Assembly: GCF_004358095.2 (NCBI RefSeq)
Contig: NZ_SMZJ02000005.1
Coordinates: 124,001-188,000 of the forward strand
Length of the DNA: 64,000 bases
From: Seonamhaeicola sediminis
Lineage (GTDB): Bacteria > Bacteroidota > Bacteroidia > Flavobacteriales > Flavobacteriaceae
Direction of reading: 5' to 3'
Below the pieces are notes generated by a model. That model had not been told where the DNA came from. It made no database searches and was given only the letters and a program-made list of their open reading frames with translations. A program made the translations under genes and the position numbers. How positions within the stretch are numbered: the stretch's first letter is position 1; every line of letters begins with the position of its first letter. Below are positions 7,554-17,386 of this stretch, in pieces.

Positions 7554-10421
7554 ATGAAAACAATTATTCCCTTTTTGTTGTTGTTATTTTGCAGTTTATC
7601 GTATTCTCAAACTACTGTTACTGGTACTGTAAAAGATAATAGCGGACAGCCTATTCCAGGCGCAAATGTAATTATTGTAGGAACTACTACAGGTACGGTT
7701 ACAGATTTTGATGGTAATTTTACATTAACCTATTCTCAAAACCCTCCTTTTAGTGTTCAAGCAAGTAGTGTTGGGTTTGAAACTTCCACTGAAGAAGTGA
7801 CCTCAAATAATCAAATATTAAATTTTGTTCTAACTGAAGGAACTTCACTAGATGAAGTTGTTATTTCAGCTTCTAGAACCCCAGAGCGTATCTTTGAATC
7901 TCCAGTAACTGTAGAGCGTTTTGGTATTAATGAAATTAAAAACACGGCTTCTGCAGATTTTTACGATGGGTTGGAAAACCTAAAAGGTGTTGATGTAAAT
8001 ATTAACAGTTTGACTTTTAAATCGGTAAATACAAGAGGTTTTGCCACCTTTGCTAACAATCGATTTATGCAGTTAGTAGATGGCATGGATAACTCAACGC
8101 CAGCATTAAACTTTCCTATTGGAAATCTAGTAGGAATGATAGAAACAGACGTTCAAAGCGTGGAAATATTACCTGGAGCTGCATCAGCTCTTTATGGAGC
8201 TAATGCATTTAATGGAATTTTATTTATGCGCAGCAAAAACCCTTTTGACCATCATGGTATAAGCACTTATTACAAGCAAGGAATAACATCACAAGTGTCT
8301 GCCGGTGACAATGACTACAAAGATTTTGGAATTAGAGCAGCACACAAGTTCAGTGATGTTTTTGCGGCAAAGGTAAACTTTGGATATTTACAAGGAACCG
8401 ACTGGATGGCAACTAGTGAAGAAGACAAACTCAATAGAGGGTTTGACAGAACTAACCCTGATTACGATGGTATTAACATTTATGGAGATGATGAAAGTCT
8501 TAATATGACCCTTGTTGCAGACGGACTTGTTGCTGCTGGAATACTACCACAGGCTTTAGCAGATTTGGTACCTTCTCAAAATGTAAGCAGGACCGGATAT
8601 GCCGAAAGTAATTTAACAGATTATAATGCCGAAAGTGTAAAAGCCGATTGGGGTCTCTATTTCAGACCATGGGCTGATGATTTTGAGATTCAGTATGTAG
8701 GAAAGGTAGGTGTAGGTACTACAATTTATCAAGGAGCCAACAGATATAATATAAATGGTTTTTTTCAACAGCAGCATAAATTAGAATTTAGAAATAATAA
8801 TTTCTTTCTTAGAGGCTATGTTGTAACTGATAAGGCAGGTGACTCATATGACATGACCTTCACTGGTAGAAATATTAATAGAGCTTGGAAAGACGATAAT
8901 ACTTGGTATGGTGAGTATGTTGCCAATTATGCTTTAGCATTTGGGGGTCTTATACCCAATATTCCAGGAGGCAATGTTGACGCAGCCCATATTTTTGGAA
9001 GGCAAGTTGCTGATGAAGTATTAGATTTTGACCCAACAAATTTAGCAAACCCTTTTGCTGATGATGGTATTGAACGTTTTTTACCAGGAACCCCTGAGTT
9101 TCAAGAAGCATTTAACAGAAGTATAAATAACCCTGACTTGGCTACAGGATCCAAATTTCAAGACCAATCAAAGTATTACCATGCAGATGCTAATTATAAT
9201 TTTGGCCATTTATGGGAGTTTGCTGAGGTTCAAATTGGTGGATCATATAGAAAATATAGTTTAAATTCATCTGGAACGATTTATACTGATACTAATGGCC
9301 CTATAGACTATTCAGAATACGGATTATATACTCAGATTCAAAAGAATATGGAAATCAATGAATCTATGGATTTAAAACTCACAGGATCTATCCGTTATGA
9401 TAAATCGGAGTTTTTTGACGGTTTCCTTTCTCCAAGATTCTCTGCTGGCTTAACGGTCAATGAAAACCATAACATAAGAGCTTCTGTACAAACAGGATTT
9501 AGAAATCCTACTACCCAAGATTTGTTTATTGGGCTAAATTCTGGTAGAGCTATTTTGATAGGTTCAGCTCCTGACAATTTAGATAGATATACTGCTAATT
9601 ATCCTGTTAGTTTAGCTGGACAAGTAGGATTTGGACAACCATCTAGCATTACTCAAACTGGACGAGTAGCTTACGAAAATTCATATACCGTGACTTCACT
9701 CTTACAATTATTAGAAACAGGAGATCCTTCAGTTTTAGCATCACCCAATGCTATAGCCAATCCTGATGTTGTTAAACCAGAGCAAATTACATCTTATGAA
9801 GTAGGATATCGTGGTAAGTTTAATAATTTTACAGTAGATTTTAGTGCTTATTATAACTCTTATAAAGATTTCTTGACGCAACCTGTTGTTGTATCTCCTT
9901 TTTATGGAACTGTTGGCGATAACTCTTTGTCTGTGGCTGCTATTGCCAATGGAGATTTCCAGATATATAGTACCTACACAAACTCTCCTGCTGATGTTAA
10001 TTCTTATGGAGCCTCTTTAGGTCTGTCTACAAAAATATTTACCAATTTTGATTTAAGTGGTAATTATACCTATGCTAAGTTAGACTTTGATCAAAACGCT
10101 AACCCAAATTTAACAACTAACTTTAACACACCTGAACATAGAGTTAAAGTATCTTTTGGAAACACAGATTTATTTAAAAACTTTGGTTTCAATCTAGCTT
10201 GGCGCTGGAGTGACAACTATTTCTGGGAATCTTCTTTTGGTAATGGTGCAGTACCTGCATATCATGTTATTGATGCCCAGATTAATTTAAAAGTTCCTAG
10301 TTTTAAATCAACATTCAAAGCTGGAGTTACAAACCTATTAGGAGATGAATATACACAAGCCTTTGGAACTGGCTTTATAGGGTCTATGTACTATGTCTCT
10401 TGGATAATTAATAATCTATAA
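7554..10421 (+). CDS. TonB-dependent outer-membrane receptor with carboxypeptidase-like N-domain
   Basis: A 955-residue outer-membrane transporter powered by TonB-ExbB-ExbD. After a signal peptide (to about residue 18, LSYSQ) comes a CarboxypepD_reg-like beta-sandwich (residues about 20-105, VTGTVKDNSGQPIPGANV), then a plug domain (about 115-235, with VEILPGAASALYGANAFNG) and a long 22-strand-type barrel ending in an aromatic strand. The substrate is not readable from sequence: no SusD partner, siderophore gene or metal gene is adjacent, and the plug has no obvious histidine-rich ligand loop. It is a single-gene unit, with inverted repeats upstream that suggest regulation and a strong hairpin after it. 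Confidence 0.9.
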   Translation: MKTIIPFLLLLFCSLSYSQTTVTGTVKDNSGQPIPGANVIIVGTTTGTVTDFDGNFTLTYSQNPPFSVQASSVGFETSTEEVTSNNQILNFVLTEGTSLDEVVISASRTPERIFESPVTVERFGINEIKNTASADFYDGLENLKGVDVNINSLTFKSVNTRGFATFANNRFMQLVDGMDNSTPALNFPIGNLVGMIETDVQSVEILPGAASALYGANAFNGILFMRSKNPFDHHGISTYYKQGITSQVSAGDNDYKDFGIRAAHKFSDVFAAKVNFGYLQGTDWMATSEEDKLNRGFDRTNPDYDGINIYGDDESLNMTLVADGLVAAGILPQALADLVPSQNVSRTGYAESNLTDYNAESVKADWGLYFRPWADDFEIQYVGKVGVGTTIYQGANRYNINGFFQQQHKLEFRNNNFFLRGYVVTDKAGDSYDMTFTGRNINRAWKDDNTWYGEYVANYALAFGGLIPNIPGGNVDAAHIFGRQVADEVLDFDPTNLANPFADDGIERFLPGTPEFQEAFNRSINNPDLATGSKFQDQSKYYHADANYNFGHLWEFAEVQIGGSYRKYSLNSSGTIYTDTNGPIDYSEYGLYTQIQKNMEINESMDLKLTGSIRYDKSEFFDGFLSPRFSAGLTVNENHNIRASVQTGFRNPTTQDLFIGLNSGRAILIGSAPDNLDRYTANYPVSLAGQVGFGQPSSITQTGRVAYENSYTVTSLLQLLETGDPSVLASPNAIANPDVVKPEQITSYEVGYRGKFNNFTVDFSAYYNSYKDFLTQPVVVSPFYGTVGDNSLSVAAIANGDFQIYSTYTNSPADVNSYGASLGLSTKIFTNFDLSGNYTYAKLDFDQNANPNLTTNFNTPEHRVKVSFGNTDLFKNFGFNLAWRWSDNYFWESSFGNGAVPAYHVIDAQINLKVPSFKSTFKAGVTNLLGDEYTQAFGTGFIGSMYYVSWIINNL

Positions 10422-10441
10422 TTAATACTTAAAAATCAAAC

Positions 10442-10470
10442 AAAAACACCTCCAAATTGGAGGTGTTTTT
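10442..10470 (+). terminator. Intrinsic terminator after the TonB receptor gene
   Basis: A 14-bp stem (AAAAACACCTCCAA with TTGGAGGTGTTTTT) around a single base, followed by more T. The A-run on the other side means it could also work on the minus strand. Confidence 0.85.
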
Positions 10471-10521
10471 GTTATTATAAAAAAGCTTAAAAAAACAGCT
10501 TTCTTTTTAAATTAAAACCCA

Positions 10522-10529
10522 TATATTTG
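10522..10529 (+). promoter_or_regulatory. Bacteroidota -7 element for atpD-atpC
   Basis: TATATTTG, a full match to TAnnTTTG, placing the transcript start near 10536 with a leader of about 54 nt. No clear TTG at -33. Confidence 0.5.
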
Positions 10530-10586
10530 CAGCCGAAAACAAAACATGTTTTCCAACAATTAAATCGCATAATATTAAACAGATAA

Positions 10587-12098
<1,512 letters not shown>

Positions 12099-12140
12099 TC
12101 AATTAATAGTTGACAATTATTAATTATTAATTAAAAAATT

Positions 12141-12416
12141 ATGTATTTAGAAATTGTATCACCAGAAGCCACATTATTTAGCGGAGAAGTAGAATCAGTT
12201 GCTGTTCCTGGAATAAATGGAGAGTTTCAAATGCTTAAAGACCATGCTCCTGTTGTATCTTTATTAAAAGAGGGACAAGTTAAGATTTTTGGCAATATCA
12301 CATTAGACGAAGAAGTAGCTTCTAAATTTGCTAAATCTAACAAGGGTTTTACATTAGAAATTAATTCTGGTACTATAGAAATGAAAGATAACAAAGTTAT
12401 TGTTTTAGCAGACTAA
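12141..12416 (+). CDS. atpC: F1Fo ATP synthase subunit epsilon (short form)
   Basis: A 91-residue epsilon subunit, the part of the central stalk that links the c-ring to the F1 head. It starts MYLEIVSPEATLFSGEVESV and contains GEFQMLKDHAPVVSLL, matching the N-terminal beta-sandwich. The protein stops after that domain: the C-terminal two-helix region that inhibits ATP hydrolysis in E. coli (139 residues) is missing. Short epsilons are usual in Bacteroidota, so this is not a truncation event, but it implies that this mode of self-inhibition is absent. It lies 42 bp after atpD and ends at a strong terminator. Confidence 0.93.
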   Translation: MYLEIVSPEATLFSGEVESVAVPGINGEFQMLKDHAPVVSLLKEGQVKIFGNITLDEEVASKFAKSNKGFTLEINSGTIEMKDNKVIVLAD

Positions 12417-12437
12417 GTTTCTTTCTTAAACAGATAT

Positions 12438-12475
12438 AAAAAGAAAAGCGAACCAAATGGTTCGCTTTTCTTTTT
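12438..12475. terminator. Bidirectional intrinsic terminator between atpC and infB
   Basis: An 18-bp perfect stem (AAAAAGAAAAGCGAACCA with its complement) around a two-base loop. A-rich and T-rich ends serve atpC on the plus strand and the rimP-nusA-infB operon on the minus strand. Confidence 0.88.
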
Positions 12476-12544
12476 ATGTTCACTAATTATTTTATACTCC
12501 ATAAGGATTCTGATAATCAAGATCAGTCAGTTGTTAAGATTAAT

Positions 12545-15274
12545 CTACTTCAATGTTTTCTTAACCGCCACTTCTTGGAAGGCTTCAATAATATCACCTT
12601 CTTTAATATCGTTGTAATTTTTCACCTGCATACCACAATCATATCCCTTAGATACTTCTTTAACATCGTCTTTAAATCGTTTCAAAGTTGCCAATTCTCC
12701 AGTAAATATTACAACACCTTCTCTAATAAGTCTTATTCCTGAATTTCTGAATATCTTACCATTAGTTACCATACAACCTGCAATGGTTCCAACTTTAGAA
12801 ATTTTGAACGTTTGTCTTATTTCTGCAGTACCAGTAATCTCTTCTTTAAACTCTGGTGACAACATACCTTCCATAGCATCTTTTAAGTCGTTGATAGCAT
12901 CATAAATGATAGAGTATGTTCTGATATCGATTTCTTCTTTATCTGCAATGGCACGAGCATTACCCATTGGTCTAACATTAAATCCTATGATAATAGCATC
13001 TGATGCCGATGCCAATAACACATCACTTTCAGTAATGGCTCCAACACCTTTATGTAAAATATTAACTTGAATCTCTTCAGTTGAAAGTTTTTGGAACGAA
13101 TCTGTAAGTGCTTCAACAGAACCATCCACATCTCCTTTAAGGATAATGTTTAGCTCTTTAAAGTCACCAAGAGCAATACGTCTTCCTATTTCATCAAGTG
13201 TAATATGACGTTGTGTTCTAACAGACTGCTCACGTTGCAATTGAGAGCGTTTAGTTGCAATAGCTTTGGCTTCGCGCTCATCTTCAAATACATTGAACTT
13301 ATCACCCGCTTGTGGTGCTCCATCTAAACCTAAAATAGATACGGGCGTTGAAGGACCAACTTCTTTTAAATCTTTACCGCGTTCATCATGCATAGCTTTT
13401 ACTTTTCCGCTATGCTGACCTGCTAACACATAATCACCTACACGTAATGTACCAGCCTGAACTAGAATGGTAGACACATATCCACGTCCTTTATCTAAAA
13501 ATGCCTCTACAACAGTACCTACTGCTGGTTTGTCTGGATTTGCTTTTAATTCTAATAACTCTGCTTCTAATAGTACTTTTTCAAGTAATTCTTTTACACC
13601 TGTACCGAATTTAGCAGAAATATCATGTGATTGAATTTTTCCTCCCCAATCTTCAACCAATAAATTCATATTGGCTAGTCCTTCCTTAATTTTGTCAGGA
13701 TTAGCATTTGGCTTATCAATTTTATTTATTGCAAATACAATAGGAACTCCAGCCGCCTGTGCATGCGATATAGCCTCTTTTGTTTGTGGCATAATATCAT
13801 CATCTGCTGCTGCAACAATTATTGCAATATCTGTTACTTGAGCTCCACGGGCACGCATTGCTGTAAACGCTTCGTGACCTGGTGTATCTAAAAAGGCTAT
13901 TTTTTGTCCGCTTTCTAAAGTAACTCCATAGGCCCCAATATGCTGGGTAATACCTCCTGATTCTCCAGCAATTACATTTTCTTCACGAATGTAATCTAAA
14001 AGTGATGTTTTACCGTGATCTACATGTCCCATTACCGTTACGATTGGCGCTCGTGGTTTTAAATCTTCGGGTGTATCTTCTACCTCTTCAATAGATTCCT
14101 CAATATCAGCCGTAACAAACTCCACTTGATAACCAAATTCTTCAGCTACAATAGACAACGTTTCGGCATCTAAACGCTGATTCATGGTTACCATCATTCC
14201 AAGCGACATACATGCAGAGATAATTTCAGTAACACTAACATTCATCATGGTAGCAACCTCGCTTGCTGTAACAAACTCCGTTACTTTAAGTATTTTGCTT
14301 TCAGCTGCTTCTGCTTGTAACTCTCTTTCAGTTTGATCTCTATGTTGTTCTCTTTTTTCTCTACGATACTTAGCTCCTTTACCTTTGGCGCCTTTACCTT
14401 GAAGTTTTTCTAGTGTTTCTCTTACTTGACGTTTTACATCCTCTTCACTAGGCTCTTCTTTAACAACGGTATTTCTTCTCCCTTTACCTTTAAAGCGATC
14501 GTTCCCTCTATTTTGATTTCCTCTTTGATTTCCACTAGGCTGTGCTCCACCAACTTTACTTATTCTTCGACGCTTCTTCTTATTTGAAGCATCACTACCT
14601 GAAGCACCCTCTTTTTTGTCCTCTTTCTTTTTCTTAGGCTTATTAAACTGAGATAAATCAATTTTATCTCCAGCAATTTTTGGTCCCGTAAGTTTTTGAT
14701 ATTGAGTTTTAACTTTCTCTTCTTGAGCAGGAAGTTCCTCTGTTCCTTTAGGATCTTTTTTAATTTCCTGTTGAGGCACTTCTTTTTTGGGAGCTTCCTT
14801 TTTTGGTTTTGGAACTTCTACTTCCTCAGTCTTAACCACTGATTTTTCTTCTGCTGGCTTTTCGACTTCTACAGGAGGTTCTTCTTTTATAGGCGCTTCT
14901 TCTTTTTTAGCCTCAGGTTTTTTAGGAGATAGATCGATCTTCCCTACAGTTTTGGGGCCTGAAACGGTAACAGAGGCTTTTACAACTTCCTCTTTTTTGG
15001 CTGCTTCTTTTTGCTTTGCTTCAAGTTCACGTTCGCGTTGCTCCCTTAACTCGTCTTTCTCTTTTTGCTTTGCTTCACTAACTTCTTTAGAAGCTACTTT
15101 TTTGCTAGCATCTGTTTCAAACTCATCTGAAAGAATTTCATAAACCTCTTCAGAAATTTTTGTAGTTGGGCGCTTTTCTATCTCTACACCTTTAGAATCT
15201 AAAAATTCTACAGCACGATCTAAAGAGATGTTAAGCTCACGTAATACTTTATTTAATCTAATTGTTCCAGCCAT
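12545..15274 (-). CDS. infB: Translation initiation factor IF-2
   Basis: A 909-residue GTPase that brings initiator tRNA to the 30S subunit and promotes subunit joining. An IF2 N-terminal helical domain comes first ([15 protein letters not shown]), then a long charged Lys/Glu/Pro-rich linker (about residues 70-320), a second N-domain ([16 protein letters not shown]), and the G domain with [17 protein letters not shown] and NKIDK. Domains II, III and IV follow, ending in the fMet-tRNA-binding region. The linker is longer than in E. coli and produces long antisense open frames that are not genes. It is the third gene of the rimP-nusA-infB operon, 31 bp after nusA. Confidence 0.97.
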   Translation of the reverse strand: MAGTIRLNKVLRELNISLDRAVEFLDSKGVEIEKRPTTKISEEVYEILSDEFETDASKKVASKEVSEAKQKEKDELREQRERELEAKQKEAAKKEEVVKASVTVSGPKTVGKIDLSPKKPEAKKEEAPIKEEPPVEVEKPAEEKSVVKTEEVEVPKPKKEAPKKEVPQQEIKKDPKGTEELPAQEEKVKTQYQKLTGPKIAGDKIDLSQFNKPKKKKEDKKEGASGSDASNKKKRRRISKVGGAQPSGNQRGNQNRGNDRFKGKGRRNTVVKEEPSEEDVKRQVRETLEKLQGKGAKGKGAKYRREKREQHRDQTERELQAEAAESKILKVTEFVTASEVATMMNVSVTEIISACMSLGMMVTMNQRLDAETLSIVAEEFGYQVEFVTADIEESIEEVEDTPEDLKPRAPIVTVMGHVDHGKTSLLDYIREENVIAGESGGITQHIGAYGVTLESGQKIAFLDTPGHEAFTAMRARGAQVTDIAIIVAAADDDIMPQTKEAISHAQAAGVPIVFAINKIDKPNANPDKIKEGLANMNLLVEDWGGKIQSHDISAKFGTGVKELLEKVLLEAELLELKANPDKPAVGTVVEAFLDKGRGYVSTILVQAGTLRVGDYVLAGQHSGKVKAMHDERGKDLKEVGPSTPVSILGLDGAPQAGDKFNVFEDEREAKAIATKRSQLQREQSVRTQRHITLDEIGRRIALGDFKELNIILKGDVDGSVEALTDSFQKLSTEEIQVNILHKGVGAITESDVLLASASDAIIIGFNVRPMGNARAIADKEEIDIRTYSIIYDAINDLKDAMEGMLSPEFKEEITGTAEIRQTFKISKVGTIAGCMVTNGKIFRNSGIRLIREGVVIFTGELATLKRFKDDVKEVSKGYDCGMQVKNYNDIKEGDIIEAFQEVAVKKTLK

Positions 15275-15305
15275 AAATTGCCTTTAAAATACTCAAATAT
15301 ATATG

Positions 15306-16538
15306 TTATTCTTCAAATTCTTCCTTTAGAATTCTAATAACGTCGTAAATAGTTTCTTCTTCTAAGTCTGTTCTCTTAACAAGATCATCAATATCTTGTT
15401 CTAGAATACTTTTAGCGGTATCTAAACCTGCTTTACTAAACTCTTGGATGATCCATTCATCTATTTCATCAGAGAACTCACTTAACTCCACATCTTCTTC
15501 AGCGCCTTCTCTAAACACATCAATCTCATAACCAGTTAATTGACCCGCTAAACGAATGTTATGACCTCCTCTACCAATAGCCTTACTTACTTCTTCTGGT
15601 TTTAATATAACCTCAGCGCGTTTATTTTCTTCATCAATTTTAATTGATGTTACTCTTGCAGGGCTTAAGGCCCTTGTAATAAACAATTGTAAGTTATTTG
15701 TGTAGTTAATTACATCGATATTCTCATTACCTAATTCACGTACTATACCGTGAATTCTAGAACCTTTCATACCTACACAAGCACCAACTGGATCTATTCT
15801 ATCATCATAAGAATCTACTGCTACTTTAGCTTTTTCTCCAGGAATTCTAACCACTTTTTTAATGGTAATTAACCCATCAAAAACCTCTGGTATTTCCTGT
15901 TCAAATAACTTCTCTAAAAATACCGGGGAGCTTCTAGACATTAATATGGTAGGCTTTGCTCCTTTAAGTTCAACAGAATCAATAACACCTCTTACATTAT
16001 CTCCTTTTCTGAAAAAATCTGAAGGTATTTGTTTGTCTTTTGGTAACACAATTTCATTACCTTCATCATCTAACAAAATAACTGCTCTATGGCGTATATG
16101 ATGCACCTCTGCTGTGTAAAGCTCACCTACAAGGTCTTTAAATTGCTTGTAAATTATTGTATTGTCATGCTCATGGATTTTAGAAATAAGATTTTGGCGC
16201 AATGCTAAAATAGCTCTTCTTCCTAAATCTGTTAATTTAACTTCTTCAGATACGTCTTCACCAACTTCAAAATCTGGCTCAATTCTTCTGGCTTCAGATA
16301 ATGAAATTTCCTGATTGGGTTCTTCTACTTCACCATCGGCAACCACCACTCTATTTCTCCAAATTTCTAAATCTCCTTTATCTGGATTTACAATAATATC
16401 GAAATTGTCATCATCGCCAAATTTCTTTTTTAAGGCGCTTCTAAACACATCTTCTAAAATGGCCATTAACGTTACTCTGTCAATCAGCTTATCGTCTTTG
16501 AATTCTGAAAAAGATTCAATTAACGCGATATTTTCCAT
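15306..16538 (-). CDS. nusA: Transcription termination/antitermination factor NusA
   Basis: A 410-residue RNA polymerase-binding protein that affects pausing, intrinsic termination and antitermination. The N-terminal polymerase-binding domain (MENIALIESFSEFKDDK) is followed by an S1 domain (residues about 135-205) and two KH domains (GACVGMKGSRI and AIGRGGHNIRLA). It lacks the C-terminal acidic repeats found in E. coli (495 residues), as in most bacteria outside the gamma-proteobacteria, but keeps a short acidic tail. It lies 13 bp after rimP. Because NusA itself helps hairpins stop polymerase, the hairpin in the leader of this operon (17029-17049) is a natural candidate for feedback control. 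Confidence 0.96.
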   Translation of the reverse strand: MENIALIESFSEFKDDKLIDRVTLMAILEDVFRSALKKKFGDDDNFDIIVNPDKGDLEIWRNRVVVADGEVEEPNQEISLSEARRIEPDFEVGEDVSEEVKLTDLGRRAILALRQNLISKIHEHDNTIIYKQFKDLVGELYTAEVHHIRHRAVILLDDEGNEIVLPKDKQIPSDFFRKGDNVRGVIDSVELKGAKPTILMSRSSPVFLEKLFEQEIPEVFDGLITIKKVVRIPGEKAKVAVDSYDDRIDPVGACVGMKGSRIHGIVRELGNENIDVINYTNNLQLFITRALSPARVTSIKIDEENKRAEVILKPEEVSKAIGRGGHNIRLAGQLTGYEIDVFREGAEEDVELSEFSDEIDEWIIQEFSKAGLDTAKSILEQDIDDLVKRTDLEEETIYDVIRILKEEFEE

Positions 16539-16551
16539 AACTCTTACTGAA

Positions 16552-17013
16552 TTAAAATTTAATCACAACTTTTGCTTCTACAATATCTATGTAAGCGATA
16601 TTCGCTTCTTTTGTCACTGTTACTTTTCCTTTACCAACTGGTTTAGGCTCTCTAACTTTCCACTGTAAAGTAATATCATTGTCCGAAGCGTTGGAAAGGA
16701 TACCTTCAAATTTTTCAGACTCGGTTTTTACTTCAAGTGTTCTGTTAATGTTCTTTTTATACTGACGTTGCTTAACCAATGGTGCAGCAGCTCCTGCAGA
16801 CATAACATCCAAAGAAAAATCTTGCTCTTCTCTGTCTAGATTGTGTTCTATAGCTCTACTAATAAAAATACAATCTTCAACCAAAACACCATTATCACCA
16901 TCTATAACCACTTTTATTTGATTATCGCCTTGTACGGAAAAATCGATTAGAAATAAATCAGGTCTTTCCTCTAAAGCATCGTTCAATAAATTTTCAACTG
17001 TGGTTTTAAACAT
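16552..17013 (-). CDS. rimP: Ribosome maturation factor RimP
   Basis: A 153-residue cytoplasmic factor needed for late 30S subunit assembly. The N-terminal alpha/beta domain is visible around KVVIDGDNGVLVEDCIFISRAIE, and the C-terminal SH3-like barrel around EGILSNASDNDITLQW. The conserved LDVMSAGAAAPL segment replaces the EVSSPGLDRPL seen in E. coli but keeps the spacing. It leads the rimP-nusA-infB operon, a gene order kept across most bacteria. Its ATG at 17013 is only about 11 bases after the T-run of a terminator-like hairpin. Confidence 0.93.
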   Translation of the reverse strand: MFKTTVENLLNDALEERPDLFLIDFSVQGDNQIKVVIDGDNGVLVEDCIFISRAIEHNLDREEQDFSLDVMSAGAAAPLVKQRQYKKNINRTLEVKTESEKFEGILSNASDNDITLQWKVREPKPVGKGKVTVTKEANIAYIDIVEAKVVIKF

Positions 17014-17028
17014 TTTTTATTATAAAAA

Positions 17029-17049
17029 GAGGGGACTTTCCGTCCCCTC
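17029..17049 (-). terminator. Terminator-like hairpin in the rimP-nusA-infB leader (possible attenuator)
   Basis: On the minus strand GAGGGGAC-GGAAA-GTCCCCTC is followed at once by TTTTTAT and then the rimP ATG. The 8-bp GC-rich stem plus U-run is a standard intrinsic terminator, but it lies inside the operon leader downstream of a -7 box at 17078-17085. Confidence 0.75.
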
Positions 17050-17077
17050 ATTATCTTTTTTTTATCTAACAACGGTG

Positions 17078-17085
17078 CAAATATA
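17078..17085 (-). promoter_or_regulatory. Bacteroidota -7 element for the rimP operon
   Basis: On the minus strand TATATTTG matches TAnnTTTG. Transcription would start near 17071, giving a leader of about 58 nt that contains the hairpin at 17029-17049. No TTG stands at the ideal -33 place. Confidence 0.45.
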
Positions 17086-17119
17086 TAATTTTTAATTTAA
17101 TTTATAAACCTCAAAAACG

Positions 17120-17151
17120 AAAAAGTCCTTACTATAAAGCAAGGACTTTTA
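17120..17151 (-). terminator. Intrinsic terminator of tRNA-Gln
   Basis: AAAAGTCCTT and AAGGACTTTT form a 10-bp stem with a 10-base loop, followed on the minus strand by T-rich sequence, 10 bp after the tRNA end. Confidence 0.75.
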
Positions 17152-17160
17152 AAATTACTG

Positions 17161-17233
17161 TTGGCCTACTAGGGCTCGAACCTAGACTCTTCTGGACCAA
17201 AACCAGACGTGTTGCCAGTTACACCATAGGCCA
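17161..17233 (-). tRNA. tRNA-Gln (anticodon TTG)
   Basis: The minus strand folds as a full cloverleaf: acceptor TGGCCTA with TAGGCCA, D-arm, anticodon stem TCTGG/CCAGA around the loop TTTTGGT (anticodon TTG, reading CAA), a T-arm with TTCGAGC and a discriminator A. The CCA end is not encoded. A complete promoter stands 18 bp upstream. The gene lies ahead of rimP-nusA-infB, as metY does in E. coli, but with its own terminator between. Confidence 0.95.
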
Positions 17234-17250
17234 TTGTGTAATTGAGGGTG

Positions 17251-17280
17251 CAAATTTAGTACAAAGTTTTTTCTGCACAA
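17251..17280 (-). promoter_or_regulatory. Full Bacteroidota promoter for tRNA-Gln
   Basis: On the minus strand TTG (17278-17280), exactly 19 bases, then TAAATTTG (17251-17258). This is a complete match to the TTG-N19-TAnnTTTG consensus and one of the best promoters in the window. Confidence 0.75.
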
Positions 17281-17331
17281 ACATTTTTTCAAAAAAATAA
17301 TTCTTAAACCTTAACGTTTACTTAAAAAAAT

Positions 17332-17360
17332 TTGAAGTAACGTATTTATTCTTAAATTCG
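17332..17360 (+). promoter_or_regulatory. Probable promoter of the DUF2723 gene
   Basis: TTG at 17332-17334, an 18-base spacer and TAAATTCG at 17353-17360 (one mismatch to TAnnTTTG). The start codon is 26 bp downstream. Confidence 0.5.
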
Positions 17361-17386
17361 CCACAGCAACCAAACACAGATATTTT

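Noticed and set aside
14787-15143. A 118-codon plus-strand frame opposite infB
   Set aside because: It is a Ser/Phe-rich mirror of the Lys/Glu-rich linker of IF-2, with no independent start signal.
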